Source: DASPWV01 sp046727855 (GTDB lineage: Bacteria; Acidobacteriota; Vicinamibacteria; Vicinamibacterales; UBA2999). From it: a stretch of 25,965 nucleotides of DNA. The DNA lies in assembly GCA_046727855.1 (NCBI GenBank), contig JBKPDL010000104.1:1-25965 (forward strand). The letters are read 5' to 3'. This document shows, piece after piece, positions 6,817 to 14,688 of this stretch. The stretch's first letter is position 1, and each line of letters begins with the position of its first letter. The position numbers and the translations under genes are program-made. A model generated the notes under the pieces. The model searched no databases and was not told the origin of the DNA. It saw only the letters and a program-made list of their open reading frames with translations.

Positions 6817-7785
6817 ATGAGGGCCGGGCGCTTTCTCCTGCGGCGTGCGCTGTTTGCGCTGCTGCTGGTGTTTGTCGTCTCATCGAGCGTTTTCATCCTC
6901 ACACGCCTCACCGCCGGCGATGCGATAGACGATGTGACTGCGGATCCTGCGGCGCGGGCACGTGTTCGGGCGCAGCTCGGGCTCGATCGTCCGCTTGCTG
7001 TTCAGTACGTGGACTGGCTCGCCGACGTGGCGCGGCTCGATTTTGGCGCCTCGGTGACGTTCTCGCGTCCCGTCAACCATCTGCTTGCCGAGAGGGCGCT
7101 CAACACCGCGGTTCTCGCGGTTGTGGCGTTGACGATGGCGACCCTTGTCGGCGTGCCTCTCGGCATCTACACCGGCAGTCATAAACGCGGCGTCTTGCCT
7201 GCGCTGCTCCGCGCCGTGTCTCTCATTGTGCTCTCCGTTCCTCCGCTGCTCGCCTCGCTTCTCCTCGTGTTGATTGCGGCGCGAACCGGTTGGTTTCCGC
7301 TCGGTGGAATGACATCCGCCGCCGGTGGCGACGTGTCGTGGAGCACGTGGCTTGCCGATCTCATTCGTCATATACCGATGCCGGCGCTCGCGCTTGCGCT
7401 GCCGCTCACCGCCACACTCGAGCGTCTCCAGGCGCAATCAATCAGCGAAGCGATCGACGAACCGTTTGTCCGCGCGGCGCTTGCGCGAGGGACCACATGG
7501 CAACGCGCCGTGCATCGCCACGCGTGGCCGGTGTCGCTCGGGCCAGTGCTCGGGTTGTATGGCGCCGTGATAGGCAGCCTCTTCAGCGGGTCGTTTGTCG
7601 TAGAGGTTGTCACCGCATGGCCAGGCCTGGGCCGCCTGATGTACGACGGCCTGCGCGCGCGCGATCTTTATCTCGTGGCCGGATGCGCCGCCACCGGCGC
7701 GGTCTTCGTTGCGCTCGGAACGTTTCTCACCGACGTCCTGCTGGTTGCGATCGATCCTCGTCGCGCTGCGGCCGACCGGACATGA
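6817..7785 (+). CDS. ABC transporter permease, DppB/OppB type
   Basis: A 322-residue inner-membrane permease. It has an N-terminal membrane helix with the typical FILTRLTAGDA stretch, the RARVRAQLGLDRPLAVQYVDWL linker seen in DppB proteins, then further hydrophobic helices and the EAA-like loop ARGTTWQRAVHRHAWPVSLGP that contacts the ATPase. The start ATG is 6 bp after the substrate-binding gene and lacks a clear ribosome binding site. Its stop overlaps the next start as ATGA, so the two permeases are likely translated as a coupled pair. Confidence 0.9.
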   Translation: MRAGRFLLRRALFALLLVFVVSSSVFILTRLTAGDAIDDVTADPAARARVRAQLGLDRPLAVQYVDWLADVARLDFGASVTFSRPVNHLLAERALNTAVLAVVALTMATLVGVPLGIYTGSHKRGVLPALLRAVSLIVLSVPPLLASLLLVLIAARTGWFPLGGMTSAAGGDVSWSTWLADLIRHIPMPALALALPLTATLERLQAQSISEAIDEPFVRAALARGTTWQRAVHRHAWPVSLGPVLGLYGAVIGSLFSGSFVVEVVTAWPGLGRLMYDGLRARDLYLVAGCAATGAVFVALGTFLTDVLLVAIDPRRAAADRT

Positions 7786-8726
7786 CACGACGAGCACTGA
7801 TTATGCTCGCGGTGCTCGGACTCTTCGCGCTTGTGGGGCCATGGGTTGCCCCCTACGACCCTGCCTTGACGCATCGTGATTTTCTGTTCGCGCCGCCAAT
7901 GCCGCCGCGTTTGGTCGACGACTCGGGGCTTCGCGCGCCGTTTGTGTATCCGATCGTGCTCGCCGATCGTTTGTCGCAGGCGTATACCGAGGATCGCGCG
8001 CACACACGCGCCTTGCCGTGGTTCGATCGCAACGATCCGCGCCCGGCATTCCTGCTGGGCGCCGACAGCTTCGGTCGCGACGTGTTGTCCCGCGTGTTGC
8101 ACGGGGCGCGCCGATCGATCGGGCTCGCCATCACCGCGACCATGAGCGCAGTGCTGCTCGGCGCGGCGATCGGCGGGCTTGCAGGGTATCGCGGCGGTCT
8201 GGTAGACGAAGCCGTGATGCGTCTCGCGGATTTCGTCCTGGTTCTGCCGGTTATCTACGTCGTCCTCATCCTGCGCACGTTGATGCCGCTCGTGCTTCCA
8301 GACTCGACGATTTTCCTCCTCATGACGGGCATCTTCGCGCTGGTGGGATGGCCGTTCGTCGCCAGGGGCGTGCGCGGCATCGTTTCTGCCGAGCGCGGAC
8401 GTGAGTACGTGATGGCGGCGCGGTCACTCGGTGCCAGCGGCACGCGGGTGTTCGTTCGTCACTTGCTTCCGGCGTGCATCGGCTATCTGCTGGCGCAGGC
8501 CATGCTCTTGCTGCCGGCATTCATCCTCGCTGAAGCCACGCTGTCGTATGTCGGCCTCGGTTTTTCGGAACAAGTTCCTACCTGGGGCACGATGCTGGCC
8601 GACGCGGCCGACGTGAACGTGATCACGCGATTTCCGTGGATGCTGACCCCCGCGCTGGCGATTTTCGTCGTGGTGCTCTCGACAAACCTGATCTTGCAGC
8701 GAGCACCGCGTCAGTACGTACAATAA
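7782..8726 (+). CDS. ABC transporter permease, DppC/OppC type
   Basis: A 314-residue partner permease. I take the ATG at 7782, which overlaps the previous stop (ATGA); a longer open frame from 7290 is antifunctional overlap with DppB and was ignored. Features are an N-terminal helix ending in GPWVAPYDP, the DppC-typical FLLGADSFGRDVLSRVLHGARRS motif, the EAA loop EYVMAARSLGASGTRVFVRHLLP, and the C-terminal LSYVGLGFSEQVPTWGTML. These are strong family signatures. No nucleotide-binding subunits (DppD/DppF) occur in the window, so the transporter must borrow ATPases coded elsewhere. Confidence 0.92.
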   Translation: MTRRALIMLAVLGLFALVGPWVAPYDPALTHRDFLFAPPMPPRLVDDSGLRAPFVYPIVLADRLSQAYTEDRAHTRALPWFDRNDPRPAFLLGADSFGRDVLSRVLHGARRSIGLAITATMSAVLLGAAIGGLAGYRGGLVDEAVMRLADFVLVLPVIYVVLILRTLMPLVLPDSTIFLLMTGIFALVGWPFVARGVRGIVSAERGREYVMAARSLGASGTRVFVRHLLPACIGYLLAQAMLLLPAFILAEATLSYVGLGFSEQVPTWGTMLADAADVNVITRFPWMLTPALAIFVVVLSTNLILQRAPRQYVQ

Positions 8727-8734
8727 GCGTCGAG

Positions 8735-9676
8735 ATGAAACGCGATTTTTCCGGCATCTATACTCCCGTTGTGACGCCGTTCGATGCGAGCGGCGAAATC
8801 GATGCGCAGGGTCTGGCGCGAAACATCGATCGCTACATTGCCAGTCCACTGACGGGTATCATCGTCCTCGGGTCCAACGGCGAAGCGCCCCAGCTCGAAG
8901 ACGAAGAAGCCGACCGAGCGATCGCGATCGTTCGCGATCGTGTGCCCAGTGGACGTCCACTTCTTGCTGGTACGGGCCGCGAGTCCACGCGGGCGACGAT
9001 TGCCGCCTGCAAGCGCGCCGCTCGGCTCAACGTGGATGCGGTGATGGTACGCACGCCGAGCTTTTACAAGAACCTGATGACGACAGACGCGTTCGTTCGC
9101 CACTATACGGAAGTGGCCGACGCGTCGCCCGTGCCAGTGATCCTGTACAACGTGACGATGTACACGGGCGTCAATCTGTTGCCCGATGCAGTGGAGAAGC
9201 TCAGCGAGCATCACAACATCGTCGGCATCAAGGATTCGGGCAACGACATGGTTCATCTCGGCGATTACATCGCACGTGCCAAGCCGGGATTCGTGGTGCT
9301 CGTCGGCGCTGCGCCATCTCTGCTCACGGCGATGGCAATTGGCGCGCACGGCGCGGTGCTGGCGCTCGCAGGCCTGCTCCCTGAGTTGTGTGTCGAGCTC
9401 GTCGACCACGTGAAGTCCGGACGCATTGCGCAGGCGCGCGAGCTGCAGCGGAAGCTGATGCCGATCGCGCGATCGATCGGACCTGTTTGGGCGGTCCCTG
9501 GTCTTAAAGCGGCGCTCGATTTGTTGGGGATGGCTGGCGGCATTCCGCGTCCGCCGCTTCGGCCAGTGCCTTCAACCGCCGTCGATACGATACGAAGGCA
9601 GCTCACCGAGCTGGGCGCAACAGCGGACCCAAAGGTCCGCGGCTACACGAACGAGGTCGCGGATGCTGCCCGTTGA
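8735..9676 (+). CDS. DapA-superfamily aldolase, 4-hydroxy-2-oxoglutarate aldolase-like
   Basis: A 313-residue class I pyruvate-type aldolase/lyase. The Schiff-base lysine is K166 in NIVGIKDSG and the proton-relay tyrosine is Y138 in VILYNV. The phosphate/carboxylate loop is GSNGEAPQL, not the GTTGES of true dihydrodipicolinate synthase; GSNGE is what I remember from mitochondrial 4-hydroxy-2-oxoglutarate aldolase (HOGA1), with matching PNIVG.KDSG and LAG..CEST-like segments. A related alternative is pyrroline-hydroxycarboxylate deaminase, another family member in hydroxyproline breakdown. It starts 8 bp after the second permease, so it is probably in the same operon, which fits use of imported peptides or amino acids. 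Specific substrate remains inferred. Confidence 0.85.
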   Translation: MKRDFSGIYTPVVTPFDASGEIDAQGLARNIDRYIASPLTGIIVLGSNGEAPQLEDEEADRAIAIVRDRVPSGRPLLAGTGRESTRATIAACKRAARLNVDAVMVRTPSFYKNLMTTDAFVRHYTEVADASPVPVILYNVTMYTGVNLLPDAVEKLSEHHNIVGIKDSGNDMVHLGDYIARAKPGFVVLVGAAPSLLTAMAIGAHGAVLALAGLLPELCVELVDHVKSGRIAQARELQRKLMPIARSIGPVWAVPGLKAALDLLGMAGGIPRPPLRPVPSTAVDTIRRQLTELGATADPKVRGYTNEVADAAR

Positions 9677-9835
9677 CGCGCGCGGCTTGCAGGGTGCGGC
9701 GCAAGCAGGATTTCGCCGCATGTCACGAGCCCGCGTTCAGCGCGCCGATGTGGAGTCATCCCAATCGTCGTCACCTTGTTGCTGTCGGCAATGGAGGACG
9801 CTTTTACAATCGCCAACCGCAAAACTACCGGCGTC

Positions 9836-11365
9836 ATGAGCGTTGCCGCGAGGCATGCGAGTTGCAGCGGACGCCCACACCCCATGCAACGCCATTCCGG
9901 CGCCCCGGGCGCTCCCACAGGCAGGTGCGCGCCCAAATTCACGCTAACTGCCGCCGTAGCCTTCCTGGTCGTCCTGGCCGCCTGCGCAACAAATCCAGTT
10001 ACGGGTAAGCGGGAGATCTCGCTCGTCACCGAGGCCCAGGAAATTGCGATGGGCCAGCAGGCCGACGCGGATGTGCGTCGCGAGATGGGCGTCTACAACG
10101 ACCCGCAGCTGCAACGGTACGTGGAAGACATTGGCTATCGCCTTGCCAAGCTCTCGCACCGGCCGAATCTGCCCTGGCAATTCACGATCGTCGATCATCC
10201 CGCGGTCAATGCGTTTGCGCTCCCCGGCGGCTTCATCTACATCACGCGCGGCATTCTGCCGTATCTGCAGGACGAAGCGGAGCTTGCCGGCGTGCTCGCT
10301 CACGAGATCGGTCACGTCACCGCGCGTCACTCTGCCCAGCAGGCCACGCGCGCGATGGAGGGCCAGATCGGACTTATCGCGCTCGGCGTGTTCGTGCCAG
10401 GGGCGCGGCCGTTCGGCGACATTGCAGGCGCTGGCCTGGGCATGCTCTTCATGAAGTTTGGTCGCGACGACGAGCGCGAAGCGGATCGTGTGGGCATCGA
10501 ATACGCCGCGAAAGGCGGATGGGATGCAGCCGCGATGGAGGGCGTGCTTCGCACGCTGTCGCGCATGGACGAACTCAGTGAGAAAGGCGTTCCGAACTGG
10601 CTTTCGACGCATCCTGAGCCCGCCGCGCGTGTCGCTGAAGCGCAGCCGATCGCAGCCAAGTTCGCGTCGGTGGATGCCACAGCGCGTAACCGCGACGATT
10701 TCCTGCGCCGCATCGATGGCTTGGTCGTGGGCGACAACCCCAAGGATGGCATCGTCCGCGGCAACGTGTTCCTGCATCCGGATATGCGGTTTCGTATCGA
10801 CTTCCCTGAAGGCTGGGAGGTGATGAACTCGCCCTCGCAGGTAGGCGCCCGAGAGCCGGGACAGCAGCACTACATGCTGCTGCAGCTTGTCGATCGTCCG
10901 CAGGGACGCACTGCCGCGGAAATCGCGCAACGATCGATGGCGGCTGCGGGTTTCAAGCACGTCGAGGGGCAATCCACGAACTTTGGTGGGCTCGACGCAT
11001 ACATTGGCCTGTATCAGGGGCAGATCGGCCGTGTCGGCCGAGTGATCATGCGTGCGGCGCACGTGATTCACGGCCGCCAGGTCTATCTGGTAGGCGGTTT
11101 CGCGCCCGAAAGCGAATTCGGAAAAATCGACGGTGCAGTGGCATCATCTCTCCGCACGTTCCGCGAATTGAGCGCGCGTGAGGCCGCAGAGATTCATGCC
11201 AACAGGTTGGAGTTCTACACGGTGCGTAGCGGCGACACGTGGCAGTCGATCGCCGCGCGCGGCGGTCACCTCGTCCGCGCCACCGAGCTCGCGATCATGA
11301 ACAATCACGAGGTGAGCGATCAGCCGGATCCAGGCGAACACATCAAGATCGTCGTGGCTGGTTAG
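9836..11365 (+). CDS. M48-family metalloprotease lipoprotein with C-terminal LysM domain
   Basis: A zinc endopeptidase of the BepA/LoiP (YfgC/YggG) type. A hydrophobic segment ends in a lipobox LAAC (residue 50 from this start), followed by ATNPVTGKREISLVTEAQE, characteristic of these outer-membrane-facing lipoproteins. Zinc motif HEIGH sits in LAGVLAHEIGHVTARHS, with the third ligand Glu in DEREADRVGIEYA. A mid-region of unknown fold follows and the last 50 or so residues (YTVRSGDTWQSIAARGG...) form a LysM peptidoglycan-binding module. The start is uncertain: ATG 9836 lies 25 nt after a TACAAT box (9805-9810); ATG 9884 would give a shorter signal sequence. Likely role: envelope quality control or wall-associated proteolysis. 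Confidence 0.9.
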   Translation: MSVAARHASCSGRPHPMQRHSGAPGAPTGRCAPKFTLTAAVAFLVVLAACATNPVTGKREISLVTEAQEIAMGQQADADVRREMGVYNDPQLQRYVEDIGYRLAKLSHRPNLPWQFTIVDHPAVNAFALPGGFIYITRGILPYLQDEAELAGVLAHEIGHVTARHSAQQATRAMEGQIGLIALGVFVPGARPFGDIAGAGLGMLFMKFGRDDEREADRVGIEYAAKGGWDAAAMEGVLRTLSRMDELSEKGVPNWLSTHPEPAARVAEAQPIAAKFASVDATARNRDDFLRRIDGLVVGDNPKDGIVRGNVFLHPDMRFRIDFPEGWEVMNSPSQVGAREPGQQHYMLLQLVDRPQGRTAAEIAQRSMAAAGFKHVEGQSTNFGGLDAYIGLYQGQIGRVGRVIMRAAHVIHGRQVYLVGGFAPESEFGKIDGAVASSLRTFRELSAREAAEIHANRLEFYTVRSGDTWQSIAARGGHLVRATELAIMNNHEVSDQPDPGEHIKIVVAG

Positions 11366-11390
11366 TCAAGCGACGCCTCTCAGTTAAGAT
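11362..11390 (+). promoter_or_regulatory. Candidate leaderless promoter of mtgA
   Basis: TTAGTC (11362-11367), 17-bp spacer, TAAGAT (11385-11390). The ATG follows 6 nt later, so transcription would begin at or next to the start codon. The -35 box overlaps the stop of the M48 gene. Confidence 0.35.
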
Positions 11391-11396
11391 CGCTCG

Positions 11397-12398
11397 ATGC
11401 AACGTGGGTTGCGTTGGTCGGTCATGGCGTTCGCGCTCGGCTTCGCGTACGTCTGCTACATCTATCTCACGCTGCCCGACGTCCGTCCGCTGGCCACCAT
11501 CAATCCGAAAACCACTGCCTTTATGGAGCTGCGCATCCGCGAAGCTGAAGAGCAGGGACGCAAGCTGCAGATTCGACAGCAGTGGATGCCGTACTCCCGC
11601 ATCCCAAATACGCTGCGGCGCGCTGTGCTCGTCGCCGAAGACAGCGCCTTTTTCGATCATGAAGGCGTGGACTACAAACAGCTCCGCGCCTCGCTCGAGG
11701 CGAATTGGGAAGACGGAAAGTTCACGCGCGGGGCCAGCACCATCACGCAGCAGTTGGCGAAGAATCTCTACCTGTCGCCGTCAAAGAATCCGATACGCAA
11801 GTTGAAGGAATTGCTGATTACGCGCCGCCTCGAGGCCGCGCTCAGCAAGCGGCGCATCCTCGAGATTTACCTCAACGTGATCGAGTGGGGCGATGGGATC
11901 TTCGGGTGCGAAGCGGCGTCGAGAGCGTACTTTGCAAAGTCGGTGTCTGCTCTTACCGCGGAAGAGGCGGCGCTGCTTGCGGGTGCACTCATCAATCCGC
12001 GCGAGCACAGTCCGGCGCGTCCAACAGCGCGGCTGTTGCGGCGACAGCGCATCATCTTCGCGCGCATGGGCGTCAAGCCGCCGGCGCCGGTGCCGGTTTC
12101 TGATCCAGCGCTTCCTGCGGTCGAGCCGTCACCTGCAATGGTCGACCCCGTTAGTGCATCTCCACTAAATAACAGCCCTCCTCAGCCCCCAACTTCGGTA
12201 CATTCCGTGCAACCTCTGTCTGGCAACGGCGGGACATCGCCGGTAAGTCCAACAAATCCGAAGGCTTCCACTAGCAAGAACGCCGCAAGTGAGGCGCCCT
12301 TGCTGCCCAGGTCGCCTGGCAAAGGAGAGGGGAGAGGTGCGAGCGATTCAGGACGCGAACAGCTGGCTCCAGCAGCCGGCGTGGTCAGGCGGCGTTAA
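11397..12398 (+). CDS. mtgA: Monofunctional biosynthetic peptidoglycan transglycosylase (GT51)
   Basis: It polymerises lipid II into glycan strands at the inner membrane. A single N-terminal helix (about 8-26) anchors a GT51 domain: catalytic Glu81 in AVLVAEDSAFFDHEG, RGASTITQQLAKNLYL, RKLKELLITRRLEAALSKRRILEIYLN, and EWGDGIFGCEAASRAYF. Family members usually end soon after the INPREHSPARPTARLLRRQRIIFARM segment (about 224). Here a further 110 residues rich in Pro, Ser and Ala follow, without recognisable fold; this tail may be real linker or read-through of formerly noncoding DNA. No Shine-Dalgarno; a TAAGAT box lies 6 nt before ATG. The last 62 bp overlap the next gene in another frame. Confidence 0.9.
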   Translation: MQRGLRWSVMAFALGFAYVCYIYLTLPDVRPLATINPKTTAFMELRIREAEEQGRKLQIRQQWMPYSRIPNTLRRAVLVAEDSAFFDHEGVDYKQLRASLEANWEDGKFTRGASTITQQLAKNLYLSPSKNPIRKLKELLITRRLEAALSKRRILEIYLNVIEWGDGIFGCEAASRAYFAKSVSALTAEEAALLAGALINPREHSPARPTARLLRRQRIIFARMGVKPPAPVPVSDPALPAVEPSPAMVDPVSASPLNNSPPQPPTSVHSVQPLSGNGGTSPVSPTNPKASTSKNAASEAPLLPRSPGKGEGRGASDSGREQLAPAAGVVRRR

Positions 12399-13215
12399 CT
12401 ACACGGGGCAAATCACTCGCCTCATGCATGACCTGGTTGCGCGCGTGCCCGCACTTTCGTTCATCGACCTCGACCGTATTCTCGTCTTCGCACGTCCCGG
12501 CCGCAGCAGTGCCGATGGCGCCTACGCGAGCTGCCATAGCCTCGGCCTGCCCACCAGCGATCCCGGCTATTTCTACTGGCGCGACAAGAAGTCAGACGCC
12601 GTCACGCGCCGCACCGAGTGGTTCGTCACCAAGTCTCCCGACGTCTTGGTCGACGACTTGAAGATGAACTATCTGATTTCGTTCTCGCTGCCGCGCTTCA
12701 CGGATCAAACACTCTCACGTTCGCGCAAGCGCGATCTCTACGCTGCTGGGACGCCCGATTGGATTGCGAAGCTCGATACCGTGGTGCACGAGCTCTATCA
12801 CATCGATCCTGAGCAAGACTGCCTGCGCCGCTTCAAGCGGGCGGACGGCGAGTATTCCGACGCGCTTCACTCGCCCACGTTCTTCGAAGATGTCGTGGTG
12901 ATGGTGCAGGAGTATCTTGCAAGTCGGCCGGACGCGCGACTGCTCGAGTTCCTCAAGTACGATTTCGAAGGGCTGCGTCAGCGTTTTGGCGGCGTGGCCG
13001 GCACGACGTTCCGTTACTTTCCGTCGTATCCGCGCCGCTATCGGGAAGTCACGACTCCGCACGCCATGCCGGCCGACATCGCGGCAGCGCCGGTCGAAGA
13101 ATTCATCGATGCCGTTCCTGCGAAGCTGTGGTCGGAGAGCGATCTCCAACTGCGCGAGTTCCTCGGCAACGGATCGCGCTTGATCGAGACGTACACGTCT
13201 GAGAAGGCAGCCTGA
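12337..13215 (+). CDS. Conserved hypothetical protein with HELYH (HEXXH) motif
   Basis: A 292-residue protein of unknown function. The GTG start has AGGAGAGGGGAGAG immediately upstream, so ribosome binding is strong; an ATG at 12424 is the alternative. The only motif I trust is HELYH at 151-155 (DTVVHELYHIDPE), an HEXXH zinc-binding pattern that suggests a metallopeptidase of a minor or uncharacterised family; a downstream HSPTFFEDVV could supply a further ligand (His or Glu). There is no signal peptide or membrane helix, so the protein is probably cytoplasmic. It overlaps the 3' end of mtgA by 62 bp. The body is rich in aromatic and Arg residues in the second half (YFPSYPRRYREV). Confidence 0.75.
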   Translation: MRAIQDANSWLQQPAWSGGVNYTGQITRLMHDLVARVPALSFIDLDRILVFARPGRSSADGAYASCHSLGLPTSDPGYFYWRDKKSDAVTRRTEWFVTKSPDVLVDDLKMNYLISFSLPRFTDQTLSRSRKRDLYAAGTPDWIAKLDTVVHELYHIDPEQDCLRRFKRADGEYSDALHSPTFFEDVVVMVQEYLASRPDARLLEFLKYDFEGLRQRFGGVAGTTFRYFPSYPRRYREVTTPHAMPADIAAAPVEEFIDAVPAKLWSESDLQLREFLGNGSRLIETYTSEKAA

Positions 13216-13266
13216 TCAAGCGACGGAGCTAAAGGTCCGCGCGACATAAATCGTCCGCCTCGGCGT

Positions 13267-13836
13267 TCAATTCAGTCTCTTCGCTCCCACAAATCTGCTC
13301 GACCAATACTGCGAGCTCAAATTCTCCACGCGCACCACGCCGCTCGTGCCGGGCGCGTGGACGAATTGATCGCCGCCCACGGCAATTCCGACGTGCGATG
13401 CACCCGGCGCGACGGTCGTGAAGAACACGAGATCGCCCGGCTCGAGCGATTGCGGGCTTATGTCGTGCCCGACGCCGAACTGCTGACCCACGTCGCGCGG
13501 CACCTTCACCCCGTGCTGGCTGTAAACGTACTGCACCAAGCCGCTGCAATCGAATCCCTGTGGATCGCTGCCGCCGTTGCGATAAGGCGCGCCACGCAGC
13601 GACAGCGCGGTTGACGAGATGGAGTAGCCGTCGACGGCAGTTGCCACTCGTGCGGACGGTGCACCTGGTGCTGGTGGTACGGTGCCTGGCAACGTGGGAT
13701 CGACCGGTGCTGTCGGCGCTGTGGGCGGGCCCGATGCGGTGCCTGGCAACGGAAAGGGTTTCGGGACTGCACCACTTGACGCGCACGCCGCCATCAGAGA
13801 TGTCACCGCCAAAACAAAACTGAAACGGCCCATCAT
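13267..13836 (-). CDS. NlpC/P60 family cell-wall hydrolase, predicted lipoprotein
   Basis: A 189-residue D,L-endopeptidase-type protein that cuts peptide stems of peptidoglycan. From ATG 13836 (a second ATG follows directly) the signal peptide ends in LMAAC (Cys18), a lipobox. Residues 22-62 are a Pro/Gly/Thr linker containing LPGT twice, encoded by a 14-bp direct repeat (13681-13694 and 13738-13751 on the plus strand). The catalytic domain has Cys97 in GFDCSGLVQYVY, His148 in ASHVGIAVG and His160 in FVHAPGTSG, so the triad is complete. The longer open frame back to 14118 lacks a signal sequence start and was not used. It converges with the HELYH gene, 51 bp away, and diverges from the HNH gene. 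Confidence 0.93.
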   Translation of the reverse strand: MMGRFSFVLAVTSLMAACASSGAVPKPFPLPGTASGPPTAPTAPVDPTLPGTVPPAPGAPSARVATAVDGYSISSTALSLRGAPYRNGGSDPQGFDCSGLVQYVYSQHGVKVPRDVGQQFGVGHDISPQSLEPGDLVFFTTVAPGASHVGIAVGGDQFVHAPGTSGVVRVENLSSQYWSSRFVGAKRLN

Positions 13837-13918
13837 GCGGCTTATCGGCGCTACGTGCCGATGTGTGCAGCGTTGCCCTAACTGACTATTTACCATCGCT
13901 TTACGTCGTCTGCCCGCC

Positions 13919-13947
13919 TTGACAGCCTCGGCAGTGCCGGGCAAAAT
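13919..13947 (+). promoter_or_regulatory. Consensus-like leaderless promoter of the HNH gene
   Basis: A perfect TTGACA (13919-13924), 17-bp spacer and CAAAAT (13942-13947), with the ATG 10 nt beyond the -10 box. Transcription would start at about the first codon. The TTG in the -35 box is the start of a falsely longer open frame. Confidence 0.6.
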
Positions 13948-13957
13948 AGTCGTAATC

Positions 13958-14491
13958 ATGGAGCAGGCGCTCCTTCTGAACGCGACGTACGAACCGCTCA
14001 AGGTCGTGCACTGGCAGAAAGCGGTGACGCTCTGGTGCCAGGGCAAGGTCGAGATCGTCGCGGTCCACGACCGCGAAGTTCGCGCGGTGTCGTTCAGTTT
14101 CAAGCTGCCGTCGGTCATCCGGCTGCTGCGTTACGTTCGCATCAAAAAGAGATTCGATTATGTGCCGTTCTCCCGCGCCAACATTTACGCGCGGGACGGA
14201 TACTCCTGCCAGTACTGCGGGCAGTCGTTTCCCACATCCGAACTCACGTTTGATCACCTCGTACCGGTCTCTCAGGGTGGCCGCAAGGACTGGGAGAACA
14301 TCGTCACGTGCTGTGTCTCGTGCAATCGGCGGAAGGGGGGCCGCACGCCGGCGGAAGCCGGGATGCGTCTGGTGCGTCCGCCGCGGCGTCCCGGTTCCGC
14401 GCCGGCAATTCGTATCACGATTGAACTCCACAGCGCACCGGACAGTTGGCGTGATTACCTCTACTGGAATCTCGAGCTCGACGACAGCTAA
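13958..14491 (+). CDS. HNH endonuclease family protein
   Basis: A 177-residue protein of the common bacterial HNH family that begins with ALLLNATYEPLKVVHWQKAV. The nuclease domain has CQYCG (Cys84, Cys87), FDHLVPVSQGG with Asp99-His100, WENIV with Asn114, and CVSCNRRKGG (Cys119, Cys122): a complete zinc-stabilised HNH site. Stand-alone members of this family are widespread chromosomal genes whose substrate is not settled. I choose ATG 13958 rather than TTG 13919, because the latter is a -35 promoter box and the conserved N-terminus begins at MEQ. No neighbouring methylase or integrase was seen, so a restriction or mobile-element role is not supported. Confidence 0.92.
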   Translation: MEQALLLNATYEPLKVVHWQKAVTLWCQGKVEIVAVHDREVRAVSFSFKLPSVIRLLRYVRIKKRFDYVPFSRANIYARDGYSCQYCGQSFPTSELTFDHLVPVSQGGRKDWENIVTCCVSCNRRKGGRTPAEAGMRLVRPPRRPGSAPAIRITIELHSAPDSWRDYLYWNLELDDS

Positions 14492-14501
14492 ACGTTGCCC
14501 G

Positions 14502-14605
14502 AATTTGGAGATTTGGCGACGTGGAGATTTGGAGACAATTTGGCAATTTGGCGATGGCCAAATCTGCAAATCGCCAAATCTCCAAATCCCCAAATCGCCA
14601 AATCG
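14502..14605. repeat. Inverted array of degenerate 8-bp units (TTTGGAGA / CCAAATCT)
   Basis: The left half is built of 8-mers such as TTTGGAGA, TTTGGCGA and CAATTTGG; after GGCC at about 14555-14558 the right half is the complement, with AAATCGCC, AAATCTCC and AAATCCCC. The whole can fold as a long imperfect hairpin between two plus-strand genes. Possible roles are a transcription terminator, a remnant of a mobile repeat or a nucleoid-protein site. A 16-bp stretch (gaatttggagatttgg) recurs at 25926-25941. Confidence 0.85.
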
Positions 14606-14606
14606 G

Positions 14607-14654
14607 CTCCAACTCTCCAACTCTCCAACTCTCCAACTCTCCAACTCTCCAACT
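14607..14654. repeat. Six perfect tandem copies of CTCCAACT
   Basis: Six uninterrupted 8-bp copies directly follow the inverted array and end at the predicted promoter of the next gene. The perfect identity indicates recent slippage expansion, so copy number is likely to vary between strains. Confidence 0.97.
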
Positions 14655-14682
14655 TCGCGATCACACTTGCGTGTCGTACGAT
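14654..14682 (+). promoter_or_regulatory. Candidate leaderless promoter of the propeller gene
   Basis: TTCGCG (14654-14659), 17-bp spacer, TACGAT (14677-14682); the GTG start follows 6 nt later. The -35 box abuts the CTCCAACT repeat tract, so repeat length could alter promoter context. Confidence 0.35.
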
Positions 14683-14688
14683 TAACCC

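Noticed and set aside
7290..7781. N-terminal extension of the second permease
   Set aside because: It overlaps the first permease over most of its length and is Arg-rich noise; the ATGA overlap start fits the family N-terminus.
13919..13957. TTG-started N-terminal extension of the HNH protein
   Set aside because: The TTG is part of a perfect TTGACA -35 box and the conserved protein begins at ATG 13958.
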